Origin: an uncultured Prevotella sp. | GTDB lineage: Bacteria > Bacteroidota > Bacteroidia > Bacteroidales > Bacteroidaceae | Length of the DNA stretch: 64,000 nt | Direction: 5' to 3' | NCBI GenBank assembly: GCA_934215545.1 | Contig: CAKQAD010000001.1 | Location: 1 to 64,000, forward strand | Shown here: positions 16,303 to 26,157 of the stretch, piece by piece | How the letters are laid out: each line of letters begins with the position of its first letter | Position numbering within the stretch: the first letter of the stretch is position 1 | Translations under genes and position numbers: made by a program | Notes under the pieces: model-generated | What the model saw: the letters and a program-made list of their open reading frames with translations, nothing else | What the model was told of the DNA's origin: nothing | Database searches by the model: none

Positions 16303-16363
16303 AATATCGAATTTTCGTTTCGGGTGTGCTATATGGTGTGGGGTGATGGTTGACGAAGTGGCG

Positions 16364-17047
16364 TCAGTCGTCGGCATTGTGGCATGTGCGGCACTTTGCC
16401 GAGAAGCTATAGGTGAGCGTGAGCTGTAGTGTGGAGTAGCAGTCGGTGTTTTTGAAGAGTCCGCTGCTCTCTATGCCGTAGGGGTCGCTGCAGCCGTCGA
16501 GACCATCGCTAAGCGAGAAGTGGCACGCCCACTCCACTCCGAGGTTTAGGCGCGAACCCACCTTATACTTCACTCCCAATCCTATAGGCACATTGGCGGT
16601 GAAGGCATTGTTGCCGCCGCCAGTGGCGTAGGTGGCACCGATGCCTCCGAAGATGAAGGGAGTGAGGCGCTGTGCGCCACGATAGTCGCGTCCGGTGCCA
16701 TAGGGCCAGAAGTTATACTCGTAGGTTGCCGACACGTCGAGCAGGGTGTTGCTGAACGTATATGGTGTGTCGTGAAACCTGTCGTAGTAGGTCTTCACAT
16801 CGGCAGATGAGCCTTTGAGCTTGCCATAGGCGGCGGAGAACTTAAGCCCCATATATGGATTCCATATACGGCGGAGCACTATCGATGCCATGGGTTGCAT
16901 ATTGCTGAGCGGACTGCCATTGAAGTCGCCAAGATACGAAACCATGCCCACGCCCGCACCTATCTCCATGCGATACTGGTCGTCGGTCTGTGCCTTGGCG
17001 GTGGACACCGCCAGCGAGAGCAACAATATGGCTATTGTTCTTATCAT
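16364..17047 (-). CDS. DUF6089 family outer-membrane beta-barrel-like protein
   Basis: A 227-residue exported protein with signal peptide [19 protein letters not shown]. Alternating strands rich in G, Y and F follow ([53 protein letters not shown]), as in OmpA-like eight-strand barrels. DUF6089 genes regularly sit next to uppS and bamA in Bacteroidota, which suggests a role in outer-membrane biogenesis; the function is unknown. Its ATG overlaps the stop of the DUF6242 gene by 4 bp, indicating translational coupling. Confidence 0.82.
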   Translation of the reverse strand: MIRTIAILLLSLAVSTAKAQTDDQYRMEIGAGVGMVSYLGDFNGSPLSNMQPMASIVLRRIWNPYMGLKFSAAYGKLKGSSADVKTYYDRFHDTPYTFSNTLLDVSATYEYNFWPYGTGRDYRGAQRLTPFIFGGIGATYATGGGNNAFTANVPIGLGVKYKVGSRLNLGVEWACHFSLSDGLDGCSDPYGIESSGLFKNTDCYSTLQLTLTYSFSAKCRTCHNADD

Positions 17048-18480
17048 TCGCTAAAGTTGTTCTGCACTGTTTTCCAGCCGAGGCGGTTGATGCGGGCACG
17101 CCACACCTTGCCCTGGCTTGCATTAACGAGCCACACGAAGTTGTCGGCATCTGCCACCATGCTGAATGCGGGAGTGGTGCCAGCCGCAAAGTCGGTAGGC
17201 AATGTAAGCACCTTGTCGGCACTCCAAGTGATGCCGCCATCGACAGATGCATATAGTGCCACGGTGCCATCGGCAAGACGGCCGAGCATATATGCCTTGC
17301 CATCGTAGTTGATGGCGCTGGCGCTGGTCATGAGGGGTGCGGTGTGCTTCATGTCGGAGGTAACGTCGTAGTAGTTCCAAGGCTGGTTGTGGCTCTTAGA
17401 GTCTGCCTCGTCGATCTTACCCCACACCAGTGTCTGCTTTTTGTCGGCTGTGGTCTCGGCACGCTGACCCATGAGCAGCACGCGATAGGCGCCGGCATTG
17501 GTTTTTAGTGCCTGACAGAGGCTCACCACCTCGTCGTTGGGCAGGAGTGTGGTGGCATCGTCGATGGCTTGTGGTGCCCATGTGATGCCACGGTCGGTAG
17601 ATGCCATCATCTCGCCGGCAGCGTTGTAGCCATAAAGGCGCACCGGACTGGCAGCCACAAGACGTGTGATGCCACAGTTGGTGGCACGCACATCCCAGCG
17701 CATGCCGTCGGTGGTGGCAAGCACCTTGCCATCGGTGGCTATATATGCGCTATCGCCCTTTGCCACAAAGCCATTGGCATTGGCGGCAGAGAGGCTGCTG
17801 CGGATATCTGCAGGAGACACTTCGTTGAAGTTGACCTCGCTCCATCCGTTGGCAGTGGTGTATGTCTGCAAGGCAAGACCAGAGGCGGTGTTGCCAAACA
17901 CCAGGAGCTTCTTAGTGCCGTCGGGCTGTGTGAGACAGAACGGACGCACATAGCTCATCTGCTGCAGCTGAGCAGCATCGGGCATGGCTGCCCACTTGAA
18001 AGAGTCGGCATATTCCTTATGCACATACACATCGACGGTGTATTTGCGCAGTGTCTTGCCAGAGTTGCTAAACACTTGCAGCTCGCGTGGCACGGAGAAG
18101 TCGATAGAGTCGGTGTTGGTGATGTCGGAAAGACCACCATCAATGTTCTTTATCACCACACGCGACGAATTGATGCCCACCACGCTGCACAACATGCGTG
18201 AGAGGTCGACACCATAAGGCAATGAATCGGGATTGTATATTCTGCTTGCATTCTGATCGATGCAGAAGCGATAGTTGTAGAGCGAGGTGACAACGGTGGA
18301 GGTGCTGTATTCGCCCTTAGAGTTCTTGGTGGGTATCTGCTGCTTGGCAGCGGTGATAACGAAAGAGGTGATGAGTGTGTCGTCGGTATATACGTATTCC
18401 ACCTCGTCGTCTTTCAGGCATGATGCCAGTGAAAACACAGCCGCAAAAAGCAGGGCAAAAGTTGCAAACTTACTTTTCAT
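17044..18480 (-). CDS. DUF6242 family lipoprotein
   Basis: A 478-residue lipoprotein with lipobox SLASC (lipid cysteine at residue 21). A beta-sandwich-like N-terminal part (to about 180) is followed by a repeat-rich region that resembles BNR/sialidase-type propeller blades. The repeated ASTDRGITWAPQ, ATTDGMRWDVR and ASVDGGITWSAD are classic Asp-box-like SxDxGxTW turns. No sialidase active site is evident, so it is probably a structural or binding propeller on the surface. A TTG at 18510 is rejected as start because it falls inside the promoter -7 box (18508-18515, minus-strand TAAATTTG). First gene of the envelope run. Confidence 0.8.
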   Translation of the reverse strand: MKSKFATFALLFAAVFSLASCLKDDEVEYVYTDDTLITSFVITAAKQQIPTKNSKGEYSTSTVVTSLYNYRFCIDQNASRIYNPDSLPYGVDLSRMLCSVVGINSSRVVIKNIDGGLSDITNTDSIDFSVPRELQVFSNSGKTLRKYTVDVYVHKEYADSFKWAAMPDAAQLQQMSYVRPFCLTQPDGTKKLLVFGNTASGLALQTYTTANGWSEVNFNEVSPADIRSSLSAANANGFVAKGDSAYIATDGKVLATTDGMRWDVRATNCGITRLVAASPVRLYGYNAAGEMMASTDRGITWAPQAIDDATTLLPNDEVVSLCQALKTNAGAYRVLLMGQRAETTADKKQTLVWGKIDEADSKSHNQPWNYYDVTSDMKHTAPLMTSASAINYDGKAYMLGRLADGTVALYASVDGGITWSADKVLTLPTDFAAGTTPAFSMVADADNFVWLVNASQGKVWRARINRLGWKTVQNNFSE

Positions 18481-18507
18481 TATACTCAAACTTATTGTTT
18501 TTAGCTG

Positions 18508-18515
18508 CAAATTTA
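18508..18515 (-). promoter_or_regulatory. -7 box for the DUF6242-to-murI run
   Basis: Minus-strand TAAATTTG, 27 bp before the DUF6242 ATG. A -33 element is not clear. Confidence 0.45.
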
Positions 18516-18603
18516 ATCAGAAATCTGCAAATAAGGCTTATTTTGACATCTTTATTATGCAATTTATTGATTAATAGCATTGTTTTTAAGTTTGTTTAGT
18601 GTT

Positions 18604-18640
18604 TTAACCCGATTCGGGATAATAACCGATTTGGGTTAAA
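18604..18640. repeat. palindromic extragenic element
   Basis: Starts TTAACCCGATTCGGG and ends ACCGATTTGGGTTAA, with mirrored ends. Closely related sequence is found at 388-421 and, reversed, at 30728-30760. Confidence 0.55.
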
Positions 18641-18680
18641 CAGAAACTTAAGACGGGAACTGGAGTATAGAAACGCAAAG

Positions 18681-18712
18681 GAGGACCGACGCCATAGTTT
18701 GCGTCGGTCCTC
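18681..18712 (-). terminator. terminator-like hairpin after the M16 gene
   Basis: Perfect 12-bp GC-rich stem (18681-18692 with 18701-18712) and 8-nt loop, 53 bp past the M16 stop. The T-tract on the minus strand is short, so termination may be partial. Confidence 0.6.
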
Positions 18713-18764
18713 CCCCCTCGGTATGTTGTGATGTCATGGGCGCTTGCGCCCGTGTATCAGCATA

Positions 18765-21584
18765 TTACTCTTGTGGCAACATTGTAACGGTGATGTGGTT
18801 GCCATCCTTGTTGAACTCCTTCATGAAGTTGCAGATGTCGGCAGCGGTGATGCCCTCAACAGTCTTGACATAGTCGGTGTAGCCGTCGTAGTGCAGGAAG
18901 TAGTCGTCGGAAATCACTGAGAGCCAATAGCCGTTGGTCTTCACGCGGTCGCCATGCTGCTTGAGGAGGAACTCCTTGCACTTAGCGAGCTTGTTGGCAT
19001 CGCAAGTGGTCTCAAGGTTCTTCACCTCTTCGTTGAGAATTCTTATTGCCACTTCCTTCTTCTCAGGCTTCATTGGGCAGTAGGCAAAGATCTGGAAGTT
19101 GCGATAGTTGTCTTCGCCCAGTGAAGCGCCGCCCTGTGCGCCTACAGAGTAGGCAGCACTCTCCTTTTCACGGATCTTGTCGAGATATTCCATAGAGAGC
19201 ACCTGTCCGGCAATGTCTACACACACATCGTTGTGGAGAGTGTAAGGCATTGTCTCGTTGTGCCACAACATGTATGATGTAGACTTTGGTGTCTCCTGCT
19301 TGCGTGTGAAGGTGTTGTCAATAACGCCCTTTGCAAGATTGAGCATGCGCTTGCCCTTAACCACCTTGCCCTTAGCAGGCAGTGCACCAAGATACTGGCA
19401 CACGAGTGGACGGATGCTGTCTACATCGAAGTTGCCCACGATGGTGAATGTCCATGCCTTGGCATTGGCTGTGCGCTCCTTGGCAATCTGCAGGATGCGG
19501 TCGTAGCTGATGTTCTTGAGGCGCTCGGTGGTGAGCGGTGTCATGCGTGGGTTGTGAGAGTAGATAGTGGCTGTGAGCGAGTCGCTCAAAGCGATATCTG
19601 GGTTGAGGTCGCGGTTCTTCAGAGCCACCTCGTACTGGTTCATAAGGTTGTCGAATGACTTCTGATCCTTATTGATATTGGTGAAGTAGAGGTAGACCAT
19701 CTGCAGCATTGTCTCAACATCCTTTGGTGTAGAGTTGCCTGAGATGCCTGTGTAGAGCTGACCGTTGAGCTTGAGGTTGGCGTTGGCAATCTTACCTGCC
19801 ATAGCCTTCTCGAGTTCGGTAGCCGAGAATGAGCCAAGACCCGACACGCCGATTACGTCGTCGAACACCTGAAGGTTGGTGTAGTCGGCTGGACCATATA
19901 GTGTCTGACCACCAATGCCGCGTCCGCTGAGGAGCACCTGGTCTTTCTTATAGTCGGTAGGCTTAAGAATAACGGTGGCACCATTAGAGAGGGTGAGTGT
20001 GGTGTAGCCAAACTTCGCGTTCTTAACTTCCTTCTTTACAACACCTGCCTTAGGGAGCTTGGCAATGAGAGGCTCGTTCTTTACATTGTCGACAAAGGCG
20101 CTGATATTCTCGCTGCGGGCTGCCTTGATAGCGCCAAGAAGCTCTGCCTCGGTAGGATAAACATTGCCCTCTGCCTCGTTGCAGAATGAGAGCACTACGA
20201 GGTTAGAGTCGTTTTGTGGTACGAGTTCCTTCATCATTCCGTTGATAGCCTCAACAGGGATTGAAGGCACAATCTGCTTCATCACAGGTGTGATGAAATC
20301 GATAGAAGGCATTGAGATGCCCTCGAGGAAGTTGTCTTTCAGTGGTTCGTAAAGACTGGCGTTGGTTCGCTTGTCTTTGTTGCTGAACTCTTTGTCGAGA
20401 CGGCTGATGTAGTCGTTCTTGAAGCGTGAATATTCGCTGGCGGTGAAGCCAAACTTAGCAGCACGCAGGGCTTCTGTATAGGCAGCCTTGAGGCTCTCTG
20501 CCATCTTGCCGAGCTCCTTTGGAGAGACAGACAAGTCGAAGGCATCCTTGGTCTTGGCAAAGATGTAAGAACCATCGTCGGCATAAGCCGATACGAATGG
20601 ACATGTGGCATCGAGTGCCTTCTCCTTCAAGCGGTTGCTGAGCATGGTCATAGCCGCATTGCGGATGTAGTTGTAGGCAATGTAATCGAATGTGCCCTTG
20701 AGCGAATCGGGGAAGGCATCGTGCTTGATGAAGAGCTCCACATCGTTGGTCTGCTGCTCCTTGTCCTTGTCGATGATAACGATAGGCTCGGCATTGTCGG
20801 GCACGAGCTCATCAACGATAGGTGCTGGATTTTCTGGATTCTTGAACGAACCGAAGAGCTCCTTGATTTTTGCCTCGGTGTGGTCGACATCGACATCACC
20901 GACAACGATAATGCCCTGGTTTGTGGGATGATACCACTTCTCGTAGTAGTCGCGAATTTCCTTTGGCTTGAAGTTGTCGATAACCGACATCAAACCAATA
21001 GGATAGCGCAAGCCATACTTAGAGCCCGGATAGAGCTTTGGAAGGTTGCGCTCGAACATACGGCTTGATGCGCTGGTGCGCAGACGCCACTCTTCGTGAA
21101 TAACGCCACGCTCCTCGTCGATTTCCTTAGGGTCGAGGGTGAGGGCATTAGACCAATCAGAGAGGATGAGCAGACATGAGTCGAGTGCGCTCTGGCGTGT
21201 TGTTGGCACGTTAGAGATGTTATACACTGTCTGATCGATAGAGGTGTAGGCGTTGAGGTCGCGACCAAACTGCACGCCAATGCTCTCGCAATAGCGAATC
21301 ACAGCATTGCCGGGGAAGTGCTTGGTGCCGTTGAAGCACATATGCTCAAGGAAGTGAGCCAAGCCACGCTGGCTCTCTTCCTCCTGGATAGAGCCTACTT
21401 TTTGGGCAATGTAGAAGTTGGCACGATTCTCCGGCCAGTTGTTGTGACGGATGTAATAGGTGAGTCCGTTGTCCAACTTACCTACCCTTACCTCAGGGTC
21501 GGCTGGCACGGGAGGCATTGTTTGTGCCTGAGCAAGTCCTGCGAAAAACACAAGGGCTGCTACCATTAGTTTTCTTAAGTTCAT
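18765..21584 (-). CDS. M16 family zinc metallopeptidase (two-module, exported)
   Basis: A 939-residue exported peptidase: signal peptide MNLRKLMVAALVFFAGLAQA, then an active N-terminal M16 module with the inverted zinc motif HFLEH (77-81) and downstream acidic ligand region (DPKEIDEERGVIHEEW). A second, inactive-type M16 module fills the C-terminal half. This is the PqqL/pitrilysin-like arrangement in one chain. It probably degrades peptides in the periplasm. A minus-strand TAATTTTG box (21653-21660) lies about 70 bp upstream. Flanked by terminators on both sides, so likely monocistronic. Confidence 0.93.
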   Translation of the reverse strand: MNLRKLMVAALVFFAGLAQAQTMPPVPADPEVRVGKLDNGLTYYIRHNNWPENRANFYIAQKVGSIQEEESQRGLAHFLEHMCFNGTKHFPGNAVIRYCESIGVQFGRDLNAYTSIDQTVYNISNVPTTRQSALDSCLLILSDWSNALTLDPKEIDEERGVIHEEWRLRTSASSRMFERNLPKLYPGSKYGLRYPIGLMSVIDNFKPKEIRDYYEKWYHPTNQGIIVVGDVDVDHTEAKIKELFGSFKNPENPAPIVDELVPDNAEPIVIIDKDKEQQTNDVELFIKHDAFPDSLKGTFDYIAYNYIRNAAMTMLSNRLKEKALDATCPFVSAYADDGSYIFAKTKDAFDLSVSPKELGKMAESLKAAYTEALRAAKFGFTASEYSRFKNDYISRLDKEFSNKDKRTNASLYEPLKDNFLEGISMPSIDFITPVMKQIVPSIPVEAINGMMKELVPQNDSNLVVLSFCNEAEGNVYPTEAELLGAIKAARSENISAFVDNVKNEPLIAKLPKAGVVKKEVKNAKFGYTTLTLSNGATVILKPTDYKKDQVLLSGRGIGGQTLYGPADYTNLQVFDDVIGVSGLGSFSATELEKAMAGKIANANLKLNGQLYTGISGNSTPKDVETMLQMVYLYFTNINKDQKSFDNLMNQYEVALKNRDLNPDIALSDSLTATIYSHNPRMTPLTTERLKNISYDRILQIAKERTANAKAWTFTIVGNFDVDSIRPLVCQYLGALPAKGKVVKGKRMLNLAKGVIDNTFTRKQETPKSTSYMLWHNETMPYTLHNDVCVDIAGQVLSMEYLDKIREKESAAYSVGAQGGASLGEDNYRNFQIFAYCPMKPEKKEVAIRILNEEVKNLETTCDANKLAKCKEFLLKQHGDRVKTNGYWLSVISDDYFLHYDGYTDYVKTVEGITAADICNFMKEFNKDGNHITVTMLPQE

Positions 21585-21996
21585 AAATAGATATTTTGAA
21601 ATTAAATTTTAATTCAAGCATTGACTATCAGACAATTGCTGTAGAATGGTTGCAAAATTACATTTTATTTTCTGTTTGTATGTCTTTTTTTCTTAAAAAA
21701 TGGTACAATGCAACCCTTTTTACACATTTGTTATGACGCAGCAACATGGCAAAACAGAACAAAATTGGGCGTTTTTTAAACTTAATTAACCATAAACGAG
21801 GTTTTTACATGGTTATTAAGAATTGATGCTCTCGAAATAGCTTATCCTATTAAGTGCATAAATAAAAAACCAGGTAGGCGAAGAAAAATCATTTCTCTTC
21901 ACATACCTGGTTGATATTAGCCACACCATTATAAAATAGCAGGTGTGTCAATTAAGACTATGCGAATAGCCGTTTTAATTGGCTATACACATATAA
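21585..21996. other. 412-bp intergenic region with promoter and terminator only
   Basis: Contains the M16 -7 box (minus-strand TAATTTTG, 21653-21660), AT-rich sequence without a gene, and the glycosidase terminator (21862-21912). Nothing else was seen. Confidence 0.6.
21862..21912 (-). terminator. terminator of the glycosidase gene
   Basis: AACCAGGTA (21868-21876) pairs with TACCTGGTT (21904-21912). Inner complementarity extends it, and a T-run follows on the minus strand. Confidence 0.78.
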
Positions 21997-24900
21997 TTAA
22001 TACAACTTCTTCTTGCCTCCTACAATAACGACATTACCTTTTTGAGGAGTAGAAATTCTACGACCAGAGAGATCGTACATTTTGTCGTCATTTGCTAAAG
22101 GGGTCTTTACAGAGTCGATGCCTACAGGGGTTGTTGGAACAGCCTCAAAATTGAAATTGCCATTGTCAACACCCTCAAACACGAACACTGAAGAGGCTGG
22201 CAAGTTGAGTACAAGACGCTCATCGATGTTGATTGGCTTATTCATGTCAAGACCTCTGATGCCACCATATTCATTCACCTTCTGGTCAGCAAATGAGCTG
22301 CTAAGTGTAATAGTGGTCTTAATGTAAGCAGGGATATCGAATGCCTCACGGAGTGTGATACCGAACTGACGCTCTTTCACGTCTGGGTTACGAAGTGTGA
22401 GGGTTGTCTTCTTGCCATTCCATGAAGCCCAACCATATACATTCACCTTGCTACCATCCCAAGGATTGCCACCAACCCAGTGGATATCGGGCAATACGTC
22501 GGCATTACGCTCTTGCCAATCCATACAATCAGCCAAGTCCTTCCACAGAGCGCCATCATTAATTTCGTCCATCAACGAATAGTCGGTGTAGAGCTCTACC
22601 ATGCCTGAACCACAACCAAAGGCACAACGCATCTCGCGAAGCACACCATTGTAGCTATAATCGCTTGGAGTGTAAGGTTTACCTCTCTTGCTGAGAATGA
22701 GTCCGTGAGTCATCAATGTGTTGATAGGGCAGAGTGGAGAGCCTTGTGTAAAGATCTTATAAACCATGTAGTCGCGATAGGTAATCCACTGCTCGCGGTC
22801 GGTACCTGTGTTGCTGATACGAGAGCAGTCGGCATCTTGTCTCCAAATAGCATCACTATAATGGAACCAGAATGGTGAAGCCCATGTTCCTACAGTAGTG
22901 TTAAAGAAGATGTCAGGACGTGTCTTACGTACCTCACGCTCGATGCTGATAATGCCTTCTGCATTTTCTATACCAGTGTCGCCATTATCAGGTCCGAAGG
23001 CTGTGCCTTGTGCACTAATACCATCGAACTTAAAGAAGCGGAAGTCGTAGTTCTTGATCATGTTGTTGCAGCAATCGATGAAATACTTATAATATTTCTC
23101 ATTGCTCAACTGCATACCTCCACGGCTGCTCCAGTAATTGCGACGATAAGTGCCGCTACCACCATAGCCACCTACAGGACCGAGCCATGCACCAATACCT
23201 ACGCCCATGCTCTTAGCCAACTTGTCTTCTTCCTTGAAACCATTAGGGAAGTTGGAGTTGAAGGTCCATGTGCCATAAGCATCCCAACCATCGTCAAACA
23301 CGAAGGCATAAGGTGCTTTCTTGTAAGTGTTATAGAACTTATCCTTCCAATGCTGTACCACGTCAACGCACTGCGCAGAGGTCATGTTGCCACTGTAGTT
23401 ACCATTCTTGTTTTCAGGGTCAGAAGGATTATAAATACCTCTGTTACCTACAGCATTGTTGCGGTCGATATTGAGCTCATACCAAGAGTTGTAGAGTGGG
23501 AATGCACGCCAAGGCACTGCACGCTCGCGCTCGCTATAAGCCAAGAATGAACGACGAGCCTGTCCAGGAGCAACCAAACCAACAACAGAGCTAACCTCCC
23601 ATGGCTGGCTCTTCTTGAGTGTTGTGTTTCGTCTCCAATAGCCCAACATAGGCACATCAGTAGGAGCCAACATGTGGAGAGTGTCGACCTTAGTGTAGGT
23701 GAAGTCGATTTTACCTGATGAGGTGATTGTTTCGCCCTTCTCTGTAACCATCAAGCGCAACTTGTACTGACCTGCGTTAGGCACAGTGAATGAATATTCG
23801 TTGCCTTCCTTTGCATCGCCAGTGTAGCCTGCATGATATTCAGAAGCAACAACGCTGTTGCTTGCGTCGAGCAGGTCAACACCTACCATATTGAGTTTGT
23901 GATTACCACTTTGATAATTGAAGGTTGTCTTGAATGTACCACCACCTGTAGTAAAGCTTACGTCCATAATCTTAGCCTTGATGTAAGGATAAGACTGGTC
24001 TTGCTCCTTCACACGCCAAGGAATGTCATCAGATGCAACAACAGTCCATGAATCAGGAGTCCACTGGATAGATTTCTCATCGTCAACATCGAAGAGGTTT
24101 TCGCCTGCTGCAGCCTGATATCTTACTGCATTTGGCATGTTAGCAGCAGCTTCTTCGCTCTGCTTCTCAACAAGGTCGTAAACCACTACAGGTACAGATA
24201 TCTTTTCGCTGAATGTGATGCTACCATTGCTGCTAAAGTCGCTGCGACTGGCTGCACCTGCTACAAAGTAGCGAAGCACGTAGGCACCTGTTTTAGGGAT
24301 GTTAAGGGTGTAGACATTCTTGTTTTTAATCTCACCGGTGTAGCCTGCATGATAGTCGCTTGCCAACACCTTACCCGCACCGTCAAGCACGTCAACGCCC
24401 ATGATGTCTAAGCGATGATTGCCGCTGGTATATTGGAAGGTAAGTGTTTGGCTGCCTGCCTTACGGAACGATACATAGCCACGAGTGGCACGTACGTCGT
24501 CTGGTGAGAAAGCCTTTCCGTCCACCTTGTCAGTATACTTGCGAATGGTTTCGGGCAGTTCATCGCCAGGTGTCCATGAGAAAGAGCTTGAGTTCCAAGC
24601 CTTAGGATTGAAGTTTTCAAAGACAGTATTGTTAACCTCTGCAGTGTTTACACCCATAGGTGTTTCAAGACCTGCAAAGATTTTGTCGCTAACAAGAAGA
24701 GAGCCACGTGTGTTGCCTACAACCACTGGCACACTCAGTGCCTTTGAGTTGTCCACGTTGTAAATCATAGGCGTGATAGACTGCATAGCAAGGTCTGCAT
24801 CGGTAGACACATCGAGTGTTGTGCGCAAATAGTGGCTACCATCGCGCAATACAGCACGCCATGTAATGTGGAGATTGTCTTTTTTAAACTCAGCCTTTAG

Positions 24901-25278
24901 AGCCTTACCGCTAAAACGGTCAGAACCCTTTACAGCGAGCTTGTTGCCTACAAGCTCTTCGGTTTCAACACTTACCAAATCCATCTGAGACGAGGTGAAG
25001 CTACTGCCATTGCCCAATACCACCTTAAACAATTCTGTGCCTGCTTTAAGGTTCATTTCTTCACAGCCATTAAATATGAGTTTGCCGTCAACTTTGGCAA
25101 ACTTGGCTGTAAGCAATGCGTTCTTCAGCGTCCATTGATTGAACTGGCTTTCTAACTGTGCTTTGTTGGCCTGCACCTCTTGTGGAAAAACCACTTGCTG
25201 TGCCATGACACTCTGTCCGCTGCCAAGGATAAAGCAGCAAACGGAGGCTCCCAGCCAACGTTTCATTCTACTACTCAT
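21997..25278 (-). CDS. large secreted glycoside hydrolase, clan GH-D-like, with C-terminal tail
   Basis: A 1093-residue exported protein with a signal peptide ending MAQQ; the start could also be the ATG at 25266. A beta-rich N-terminal part is followed by two copies of a ~90-residue beta-sandwich module (about 250-340 and 420-510) that share SGNH(R/K)L..(M)GVD(V/L)LD and YHAGYTG. A TIM-barrel half contains FVFDDGWDAYG (about 660), GIGAWLGP and FRFFKFDG (about 745-750). The Asp of FKFDG sits where clan GH-D alpha-galactosidase-like enzymes (GH27/31/36) place their nucleophile. It ends in a short tail (YDLSGRRISTPQKG, then GGKKKLY) shared with other secreted proteins here. The exact CAZy family and substrate are uncertain. 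It has no SusC/SusD partners nearby. Confidence 0.72.
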   Translation of the reverse strand: MSSRMKRWLGASVCCFILGSGQSVMAQQVVFPQEVQANKAQLESQFNQWTLKNALLTAKFAKVDGKLIFNGCEEMNLKAGTELFKVVLGNGSSFTSSQMDLVSVETEELVGNKLAVKGSDRFSGKALKAEFKKDNLHITWRAVLRDGSHYLRTTLDVSTDADLAMQSITPMIYNVDNSKALSVPVVVGNTRGSLLVSDKIFAGLETPMGVNTAEVNNTVFENFNPKAWNSSSFSWTPGDELPETIRKYTDKVDGKAFSPDDVRATRGYVSFRKAGSQTLTFQYTSGNHRLDIMGVDVLDGAGKVLASDYHAGYTGEIKNKNVYTLNIPKTGAYVLRYFVAGAASRSDFSSNGSITFSEKISVPVVVYDLVEKQSEEAAANMPNAVRYQAAAGENLFDVDDEKSIQWTPDSWTVVASDDIPWRVKEQDQSYPYIKAKIMDVSFTTGGGTFKTTFNYQSGNHKLNMVGVDLLDASNSVVASEYHAGYTGDAKEGNEYSFTVPNAGQYKLRLMVTEKGETITSSGKIDFTYTKVDTLHMLAPTDVPMLGYWRRNTTLKKSQPWEVSSVVGLVAPGQARRSFLAYSERERAVPWRAFPLYNSWYELNIDRNNAVGNRGIYNPSDPENKNGNYSGNMTSAQCVDVVQHWKDKFYNTYKKAPYAFVFDDGWDAYGTWTFNSNFPNGFKEEDKLAKSMGVGIGAWLGPVGGYGGSGTYRRNYWSSRGGMQLSNEKYYKYFIDCCNNMIKNYDFRFFKFDGISAQGTAFGPDNGDTGIENAEGIISIEREVRKTRPDIFFNTTVGTWASPFWFHYSDAIWRQDADCSRISNTGTDREQWITYRDYMVYKIFTQGSPLCPINTLMTHGLILSKRGKPYTPSDYSYNGVLREMRCAFGCGSGMVELYTDYSLMDEINDGALWKDLADCMDWQERNADVLPDIHWVGGNPWDGSKVNVYGWASWNGKKTTLTLRNPDVKERQFGITLREAFDIPAYIKTTITLSSSFADQKVNEYGGIRGLDMNKPINIDERLVLNLPASSVFVFEGVDNGNFNFEAVPTTPVGIDSVKTPLANDDKMYDLSGRRISTPQKGNVVIVGGKKKLY

Positions 25279-26157
25279 TACTTTTTAAATTTATTATTAG
25301 GTATTAAAATATAGATGTAACTATTATTATAATTATAGATTTATGCTTTGCATATTGCAAATACGTATAAATATTCTTCGTTTGTATTTTTTATAACTTT
25401 CTTTTCAAACATTTTCTTTTAGACCGAAAATCTTACCTTAAACATTTAAACAGAGCAGCCACAAACGTAGACAAATCAACCACCTACAACAACCATATTA
25501 TATTATTTATGGGGGCGATTACTACTTGCTTATTGAACTTAACAAAGAACGTTTTCTGCTCAACCAAAACACTATTTACATTGAGTGTATGATTGCTTTT
25601 AACTGCTCATATTCTATCTTTGCATAAGATAGGCTGCATCTCGGCAATTCAAGCAAGCTTGATTGCACTCGATTTGCACTATCTTTGGTCTATAAAGGGT
25701 TTTCTAAAGGGTTATTTGTAGTAGATTTCTGTTTTTTGCAATTTTTAATAATGCTTTTTGCAGAAAACTCGCAACAAATTTACTACTTTTCCCTTACAAG
25801 GGAAATACCCCCCGTTTTTTTATGTTTTTTATTTACATTTAACAATGTCCACACCATACACTAATTGCAAAAATACGCTCTAAAACGCAACCTTGAACCT
25901 AAAATGTTAGATGTTGAGAGAACCTTAAGCAAGCTCTAAGGCTTAAGTTATATACCTTATATATATTATAGAAAGACATGATGCTGACGAATGATATTTT
26001 TTGATGTTTTCTGAAAAAAAAGATTAGAAACACTTGACATCGCTTGCGCTATATTATACCTTTGCAAACGTAATCAGGATTACAACACAAAGACGGTCGA
26101 CCAAAACACAAAAACAACTTATTAATCAAACAATTTAAAAGAAAGGAAAACACAACT
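25279..26157. other. 879-bp intergenic region between divergent genes
   Basis: AT-rich, with no credible gene on either strand. It holds the HU-like promoter (26034-26064), a minus-strand TATTTTTG box at 25868-25875 far from the glycosidase ATG, and an inverted repeat (25718-25728 with 25776-25786, 10 of 11 matching). A small CCCTT-AC-AAGGG hairpin lies at 25791-25802, followed by T-rich sequence. A small regulatory RNA is possible but not shown. Confidence 0.5.
26034..26064 (+). promoter_or_regulatory. promoter of the HU-like operon
   Basis: TTG (26034-26036), 20 bp, TACCTTTG (26057-26064). It leaves a leader of about 90 nt before the ATG. Confidence 0.7.
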
